Of a stretch of 64,000 bases of DNA, positions 59,295-64,000 are shown in pieces (the stretch's first letter is position 1; every line of letters starts with the position of its first letter). The DNA comes from Vibrio gangliei. GTDB taxonomy: Bacteria > Pseudomonadota > Gammaproteobacteria > Enterobacterales > Vibrionaceae. The notes below the pieces were generated by a model. The model searched no databases. It was not told where the DNA came from and saw nothing but the letters and a program-made list of their open reading frames with translations. The DNA is taken from assembly GCF_026001925.1 (NCBI RefSeq), contig NZ_AP021869.1:930001-994000 (forward strand), in the 5' to 3' direction. Position numbers and translations under genes: made by a program.

Positions 59295-60160
59295 TCATCA
59301 GCTTGTTCATACTCGTGGCGTAGGTAGGCAAGCCATTGCTTAATACGGTTTGGGTAATAAAGCCCTTTATCACCTTCAATTTCATACTGAGAATACCTCA
59401 GCATAAGTGTGACGACGTCTTGCCAAGGCATAGCAGCTTGATTGTATTTGACTACATTGCCTAAGTTTGGCAGGTTAAACGCGCCGCGACATACCATTAA
59501 GGCATCTGCTTTGGTTTGCGCTAAGCAGGTTTGCCCATCAGCATAATTCCAGATTTCACCATTGGCGATAACGGGTATTTTGCTGCGCTGCTTAATTTGC
59601 TCAATAAACTCCCACTTAATTTCACTGGCTTTATAGCCGCCCATTTTGGTTCGTCCATGTACAGTCAGCTCTGAGGCACCTGCTTGTTCAATGGCATCGG
59701 CAATTTCGAAGCAATCATTTGGGTCTTCCCAGCCTAAGCGAATTTTGGCCGAGACGATAATATTGTCTGGTACGGCATTACGACAAGCAGAAACGACATT
59801 GTGAATCAATTCTGGGTGTTGCAATAAAGCGGCGCCACCTTTGCTTTTATTGACCATTTTAGCTGGACAACCGAAGTTTAAATCGATCCCCTGTGAGCCA
59901 AGTTCAACCGCGCGTACCGCATTTTCCGCCATCCATTCAGGAGACTGACCTAAAAGCTGCAATCGAACTGGGGTGCCAGATTTGGTTTTTGAGCCTTGCT
60001 TTAACTCGGGACAAAGGCGGGTAAATACATGTTCAGGGAGAAGCTGATCAACAACACGTACAAATTCTGTGACACAAAGGTCATAGTCATTGATGTCCGT
60101 CAGTAGTTCACGCATTAAGTGATCTAATACGCCTTCCATCGGACCGAGAATCAGTCGCAT
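59222..60160 (-). CDS. dusC: tRNA-dihydrouridine(16) synthase DusC
   Basis: A 312-residue FMN-dependent reductase of tRNA uridine. [16 protein letters not shown] at the start and [21 protein letters not shown] carry the flavin and catalytic Cys region. KIRLGW and [10 protein letters not shown] follow, with [14 protein letters not shown] and [12 protein letters not shown] for phosphate binding. DusC sequences end in a recognition helical domain, here about 240-312. I start at [10 protein letters not shown] with GGGAGA upstream, four residues inside a longer frame. Confidence 0.94.
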   Translation of the reverse strand: MRLILGPMEGVLDHLMRELLTDINDYDLCVTEFVRVVDQLLPEHVFTRLCPELKQGSKTKSGTPVRLQLLGQSPEWMAENAVRAVELGSQGIDLNFGCPAKMVNKSKGGAALLQHPELIHNVVSACRNAVPDNIIVSAKIRLGWEDPNDCFEIADAIEQAGASELTVHGRTKMGGYKASEIKWEFIEQIKQRSKIPVIANGEIWNYADGQTCLAQTKADALMVCRGAFNLPNLGNVVKYNQAAMPWQDVVTLMLRYSQYEIEGDKGLYYPNRIKQWLAYLRHEYEQADDLFRNIRRFNQAQPIVDYIQSIQE

Positions 60161-60362
60161 GCCGTCTCCCAAGATAAATGCAATAAAAAGTTCATTGAAG
60201 TAATAAAGAGTGGGGCGAGATTGTAGTGGCTTACGGCTGAATTGTCACTATTATGCCGGTAGGATTGAGTGTTGATGTGGCAGATGGATGATTTGGCAGA
60301 TGGAAGACATCTGGGTAGACTAGGAAAATAATTAAGCGAAATTTATGCGATGGCGATTTTAA

Positions 60363-60989
60363 ATGAAATTAATTGAAACTGAATTACTGAGCCTTACCGA
60401 TTACACCGCAGAGTTTATTGAAGGGGCAGTGCTGGCAGCCAATATGAATCCGAAAGCAATGGCTGCTCAAACTTGGATTGCACCATTACTTGAACTCGAT
60501 AAGCAACAAGCTGAAAGTGAACTGACACGCCATTATGAACAGCAATATGCCTTGCTTATGTCTTGTCAGTATGAATGTGTAACTACCTTTTGTTCGGGGG
60601 AAAATCAATCAGAGCGTTTAGCCGATTTCGCTGAAGGTTTTATGACGGTATGGCCAGTGATCGAGCCAAATTGGAGCCAAGTGGATACTTTAGCTGATGG
60701 AACCGTTCGCATGTTACAGGCGTTGTTGACAAGCATGATGTTAGCCATTGATGAAGAAACCACACATGAACAAATGCAACAAACCGGTATTACAGAACCA
60801 CCAAAACTGGCGAGTTTACTACCGCAACTTGATTTGATGATTAATGAAGTCGCTAAAGCGGCAGATGATGCGCAGCAAGGCATGAAAGCACAAAGCGTGA
60901 ACCCGTATAAAGATGTGGGGAGAAACGATCCTTGTGTATGTGGCAGTGGTAAGAAATTTAAGCAGTGTTGTGGTGCACGCCTACATTAA
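60363..60989 (+). CDS. YecA/UPF0149 family protein with SEC-C motif
   Basis: A 208-residue protein. The helical YecA/YgfB-like domain (about 8-175) is rich in acidic residues and contains [16 protein letters not shown]. The last 25 residues form a SEC-C zinc motif, [17 protein letters not shown], as in the SecA tail. E. coli YecA binds the ribosome and SecA-like partners through such a motif, so a ribosome-associated role is plausible but unproven here. It has its own terminator. Confidence 0.88.
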   Translation: MKLIETELLSLTDYTAEFIEGAVLAANMNPKAMAAQTWIAPLLELDKQQAESELTRHYEQQYALLMSCQYECVTTFCSGENQSERLADFAEGFMTVWPVIEPNWSQVDTLADGTVRMLQALLTSMMLAIDEETTHEQMQQTGITEPPKLASLLPQLDLMINEVAKAADDAQQGMKAQSVNPYKDVGRNDPCVCGSGKKFKQCCGARLH

Positions 60990-60997
60990 TGTTAAGC

Positions 60998-61038
60998 AAA
61001 AGAGCAAGGCCAGTTTTGCCTTGCTCTTTTCAATTTTC
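60998..61038 (+). terminator. Terminator after the YecA-like gene
   Basis: Thirteen-base perfect arms (60998-61010 and 61018-61030), followed by CAATTTTC. Strong stem. Confidence 0.85.
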
Positions 61039-61085
61039 TTAGTGCTCGCTGCTTGGTGTTTGTTGGGTAAGACGCTTTGGGGTAA

Positions 61086-61610
61086 TTAAGCGGCTTTAGG
61101 TTTAACAAACTGAGCCAATACGATAACCGCTAAAATCACTAAGTTGGCACTGAAAATCACAACCAGCCATTGTGGCATGGATAAGGTCAAAAACTGCCAA
61201 ACAATCTTTGAGCAATCACCGGTTGGCTCAAACATCCAGGGGGCCCAGTCGTTGAGTGGCGCCCAGCTTGGAAATTTAGGAAAAATATCGCAAGTAGCGA
61301 AAGGAGAAGGATTAAACTGGTAGCCGACATGTTCCATTGCAAGCTGTAATCCTCGATAAGCTGTATATCCCCAACTAGCAAGCCCTGCCCAGCGAATCCA
61401 TTTATTACTTGGTTTTGATAAGCCAATAAGAGCGGAAACACCCATTCCCATCATTGCCACCCGCTCGTATACACACATAACACAAGGCGCAAGTAACATA
61501 ACATGTTGAAAATAGAGAGCACATAGCTCGAAGAAAACAACGAAGGAGAGAAGCAGTAGCCAAGAAAGGCGTTTTTGTGAAAATGAATGAACAGCGGATA
61601 ACCAGGCCAC
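61086..61610 (-). CDS. dsbB: Disulfide bond formation protein DsbB
   Basis: A 174-residue four-helix inner-membrane protein that re-oxidises DsbA and passes electrons to quinones. The redox pairs are C43/C46 in PCVMCVYERV and C107/C133 in FATCDIFPKF and PTGDCSK, very close to E. coli numbering. I start at GTG 61610 because AAAGGA lies 6 bases before it; a TTG eight codons upstream is the other option. In many gamma-proteobacteria dsbB sits next to nhaB, as here. Quinone dependence links it to the menaquinone question of this window. Confidence 0.95.
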   Translation of the reverse strand: MAWLSAVHSFSQKRLSWLLLLSFVVFFELCALYFQHVMLLAPCVMCVYERVAMMGMGVSALIGLSKPSNKWIRWAGLASWGYTAYRGLQLAMEHVGYQFNPSPFATCDIFPKFPSWAPLNDWAPWMFEPTGDCSKIVWQFLTLSMPQWLVVIFSANLVILAVIVLAQFVKPKAA

Positions 61611-61716
61611 AAGCAGTCCTTTTAATTTAAACAATAGTCAAACTATCCATAGGCATATAGCAGGATAATGTCTGATACATCAGAACGTTAAAGTTGAGAG
61701 AAGTTCAAAATTATGA

Positions 61717-61752
61717 AGCGAGAATAGAAGCGTGTAAACCTCTATTCTCGCT
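61717..61752 (-). terminator. Terminator after nhaB
   Basis: Twelve-base perfect arms AGCGAGAATAGA (61717-61728) and TCTATTCTCGCT (61741-61752). The minus-strand tail TCATAATTTT is only partly U-rich; a better T-run lies on the plus side. Confidence 0.7.
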
Positions 61753-61784
61753 AAATTTTTTAAGCCTTATCCAACATTTTATAT

Positions 61785-63377
61785 TTAGTGGCCTACAATC
61801 GGAGTGGCTTGAGTGGCAATTTCAATTGTCGATGAGGTAATCCAACCCATGGCATGGAAGTAGGCGGTGACCGGCTCGAGTAGGAAATTAATGCCTAGAT
61901 AGCCTACGACGGCTAATACGATGGTATACGGCAATGCCATCAATACCATTTTTCCGTATGACAAACGAATTAACGGCGCAAGTGCTGAAGTCAACAGGAA
62001 TAGGAATGCGGCTTGTCCGTTTGGTGTTGCCACTGACGGTAAGTTAGTACCTGTGTTGATTGCGACAGCCAATAAATCAAACTGGTCACGGCTGATTGTG
62101 CCTTCAAGTAGCGCAAGTTTTACTTCATTGATGTAGACCGTACCAACGAATACGTTATCGGAAACCATAGAAAGTAAACCGTTCGCGATATAGAACATAC
62201 TGATTTGCTGGCCACCTTCGAGCTCTAATACCGCTTCAATGATTGGCTTAAATAAATGCTGATCGATAATCACAGCAACGACAGCAAAGAACACCGCTAG
62301 CAGGGCAGTAAAGGGCAGAGCTTCTTCGAAGGCTTTACCAAGGGCGTGCTCTTCTGTGATACCAGTGAAAGCGGTGGCTAAAATAATCACGGATAAACCG
62401 ATCAAACCAACGGCTGCAAGGTGACCGGCAAGGCCTACGATTAACCAGATGGCAATGAAACCTTGAACATAAAGTTTTGCTACATCTTGCTTGGTTCGTT
62501 TTTGCTGTTCTTCATAATCCACTTCGATCAGAATTTTACGAACGTTATCTGGTAGTTTTGCGCCATAGCCAAAGATTTTGAATTTTTCAACGGCAATACA
62601 AGTGAGAACACCAAAAATGAAAACAGGGAAAGTGATGGGCGCCATACGTAGAATAAACTCACCAAACTGCCAACCTGCTTGGTCAGCAATGATTAAGTTT
62701 TGTGGTTCACCGACCATGGTCATTACACCACCAAGCGCTGTACCGACACCAGCATGCATGAGTAGAGAACGTAGAAAAGCACGGTAATCTTCTAAGTCAT
62801 TACGTGTGATTTCTGGGATCATTTCATCCGTCGTATGGTCGTGATGAGCACTAGAATCTGGATTAGATACGACTTTATGGTAGATAGCATAAAAGCCGAT
62901 CGCAACACTAATGATGACTGCAATCACGGTCAAAGCATCTAAAAATGCAGATAAAAATGCCGCAGTGACACAAAATGAAATGGAGAGTAAAACTTTAGAA
63001 CGAACGCCAAGTAATATTTTGGTAAACACGAACAACAACAGTTGCTTCATGAAATAGATACCTGCAACCATGAAGACAAGAAGCAACAGAACTTCAATGT
63101 TGTTAGCAAGTTCGTGTTTGATCTGCTCAGCACTGGTCATCCCAATAGCGACCGCCTCAATGGCTAATAAGCCACCAGGTTGTAGAGGGTAACATTTAAG
63201 TGCCATCGCTAAGGTAAAGATGAATTCAACCACCAGCAACCAACCCGCGGTGAAAGGGTCAACCCAGAAAAAGACAATCGGGTTAATGATTAAAAAAGCG
63301 ACAATTGTCACTTTATACCAGTCAGGGGCTTTTCCGAGGAAGTTTTTAACGAAAGCGTTTCCTAAAGACATACTCAT
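61785..63377 (-). CDS. nhaB: Na+/H+ antiporter NhaB
   Basis: A 530-residue sodium/proton antiporter of the NhaB family, with about 12 membrane helices. [43 protein letters not shown] and [18 protein letters not shown] match V. cholerae NhaB as I recall it. It exports sodium at high external Na+ or alkaline pH, a marine trait. Two Met starts (63377 and 63371) are possible; 63377 aligns with the V. cholerae N-terminus. It is divergent from fadR, as in E. coli and Vibrio. Confidence 0.96.
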   Translation of the reverse strand: MSMSLGNAFVKNFLGKAPDWYKVTIVAFLIINPIVFFWVDPFTAGWLLVVEFIFTLAMALKCYPLQPGGLLAIEAVAIGMTSAEQIKHELANNIEVLLLLVFMVAGIYFMKQLLLFVFTKILLGVRSKVLLSISFCVTAAFLSAFLDALTVIAVIISVAIGFYAIYHKVVSNPDSSAHHDHTTDEMIPEITRNDLEDYRAFLRSLLMHAGVGTALGGVMTMVGEPQNLIIADQAGWQFGEFILRMAPITFPVFIFGVLTCIAVEKFKIFGYGAKLPDNVRKILIEVDYEEQQKRTKQDVAKLYVQGFIAIWLIVGLAGHLAAVGLIGLSVIILATAFTGITEEHALGKAFEEALPFTALLAVFFAVVAVIIDQHLFKPIIEAVLELEGGQQISMFYIANGLLSMVSDNVFVGTVYINEVKLALLEGTISRDQFDLLAVAINTGTNLPSVATPNGQAAFLFLLTSALAPLIRLSYGKMVLMALPYTIVLAVVGYLGINFLLEPVTAYFHAMGWITSSTIEIATQATPIVGH

Positions 63378-63814
63378 GAATTTACTTTTTCCACTCCAAA
63401 AGTTTGAACCAATGCACAGTATGCCGAGATTTTCATTTCAATATGTGAAAACCATCAAATTAATGACTAAACAAATATATCCGATAGTTAAAAATGTAAA
63501 AGAAAAGTCTTTGATTGTTGGTCACTATCGTTATTTGTTGAGCATTATGGGCTAATGTGTGCTGTGCTTGTTATATTTGTTTGGGCAAAAACAATACAGT
63601 TTCATGCTTGATAGTAAATAGAAAAATTGAAATAAGTGGAACTATGCTAGGTTTTTATGTAAAAAACTGAGCAGTTCGAGTGCTATGTCATATATTCATT
63701 TCATAAATACAAATAGTGACAAATTCGTTTAACTTCGATTGCAGGTTTTCAGTCTGTTGATAGTAGTGGTATGATGAGTGCAATTTCGAATTCTAAATTA
63801 AGTAAAGTGAATAC
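63378..63814. other. Divergent region between nhaB and fadR
   Basis: No convincing gene in these 437 bp. The sequence is AT-rich. It must carry the nhaB promoter on the minus strand, which I could not fix. The fadR promoter is placed at 63767-63775. Confidence 0.5.
63767..63775 (+). promoter_or_regulatory. Extended -10 promoter of fadR
   Basis: TGGTATGAT is an extended -10 (TGn followed by TATGAT) about 40 bp before the fadR start. No good -35 is present, which extended -10 promoters tolerate. Confidence 0.5.
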
Positions 63815-64000
63815 ATGGTTATTAAGGCAAAGAGCCCAGCAGGATTTGCGGAAAAGTACATTATAGAAAGTATATGGAATGGCCGATTTCCACCCGGCTC
63901 TATTTTACCTGCAGAGCGAGAGTTATCTGAATTAATTGGTGTTACGCGTACGACTTTACGTGAAGTATTGCAGCGTTTGGCCCGTGATGGTTGGTTGACG
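63815..64000 (+). CDS. fadR: Fatty acid metabolism regulator FadR (partial, N-terminus)
   Basis: The first 62 codons reach the window edge. [18 protein letters not shown], then [19 protein letters not shown] and [18 protein letters not shown] form the GntR-type winged helix and are nearly identical to E. coli FadR. FadR represses fatty acid degradation genes and activates unsaturated fatty acid synthesis, and long-chain acyl-CoA releases it. The effector domain is outside the window. The ribosome-binding site is weak (AAGTGA). Confidence 0.96.
   Translation, partial: MVIKAKSPAGFAEKYIIESIWNGRFPPGSILPAERELSELIGVTRTTLREVLQRLARDGWLT

Noticed and set aside
63220..63555. Plus-strand frame across the nhaB start
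   Set aside because: Half overlaps the nhaB coding region antisense and the rest is AT-rich intergenic DNA without a ribosome-binding site or family similarity.

Overview
The window looks like a chromosomal segment of a Vibrionaceae bacterium, most likely a Vibrio. The evidence is close matches in sequence and order to known Vibrio blocks: rnd/minE-minD-minC-ycgL, tig-clpP-clpX-lon-hupB-ppiD-comEA, rrtA/tapT/dgt/yfbR/alaA/men, ackA-pta/yfbV, a TrpX-type ABC transporter next to a GGDEF protein and dusC, and nhaB/fadR. Almost everything is housekeeping or metabolic. I see no prophage, integron, CRISPR array or intact insertion sequence.

Layout. 1-2.8 kb: end of RNase D, the Min septum-placement genes on the minus strand, and ycgL. 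2.8-8.9 kb: a lytic transglycosylase, an AcrAB-type RND efflux pair and a GFA-fold protein. 8.9-17.2 kb: folD with a PurR-type box, tRNA-Arg(TCT), a 6-phospho-beta-glucosidase divergent from an AEC carrier, a second adenylosuccinate synthetase divergent from a LysR regulator, and an Mtr-like tryptophan permease behind a near-perfect TrpR operator. 17.3-25 kb: an unusual lipoprotein, an OmpR/EnvZ-type two-component pair and a glucose-type ABC transporter (gtsABCD). Three direct repeats of 11-bp period upstream of gtsA look like the response regulator's target. 25-35 kb: the proteostasis block. Trigger factor and PpiD fold proteins, ClpXP and Lon degrade them, and lon has a sigma-32-like promoter. 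HU-beta and the competence protein ComEA follow.

35-46 kb: rhombosortase and TapT with overlapping divergent start codons, two HD-domain nucleotide hydrolases, alanine aminotransferase, and a menaquinone operon menF-menD-menH-menC-menE. menB, which normally lies between menH and menC, is not there. 46-54 kb: a small membrane protein, a YeiH exporter, an MFS protein, a Tim44-like protein, then pta-ackA (acetate overflow) and yfbV. 54-64 kb: a TrpX-type ABC transporter, a 266-bp MITE-like element with 21-bp perfect terminal inverted repeats, a diguanylate cyclase, dusC, a YecA/SEC-C protein, dsbB, nhaB and the start of fadR.

The most notable points are the missing menB, the MITE-like element and a decayed copy of one of its ends that splits minC from minD, the 11-bp repeats before gtsA, the purA paralogue with its own regulator, and several structured intergenic regions. 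No obviously new defence or mobile system was found.
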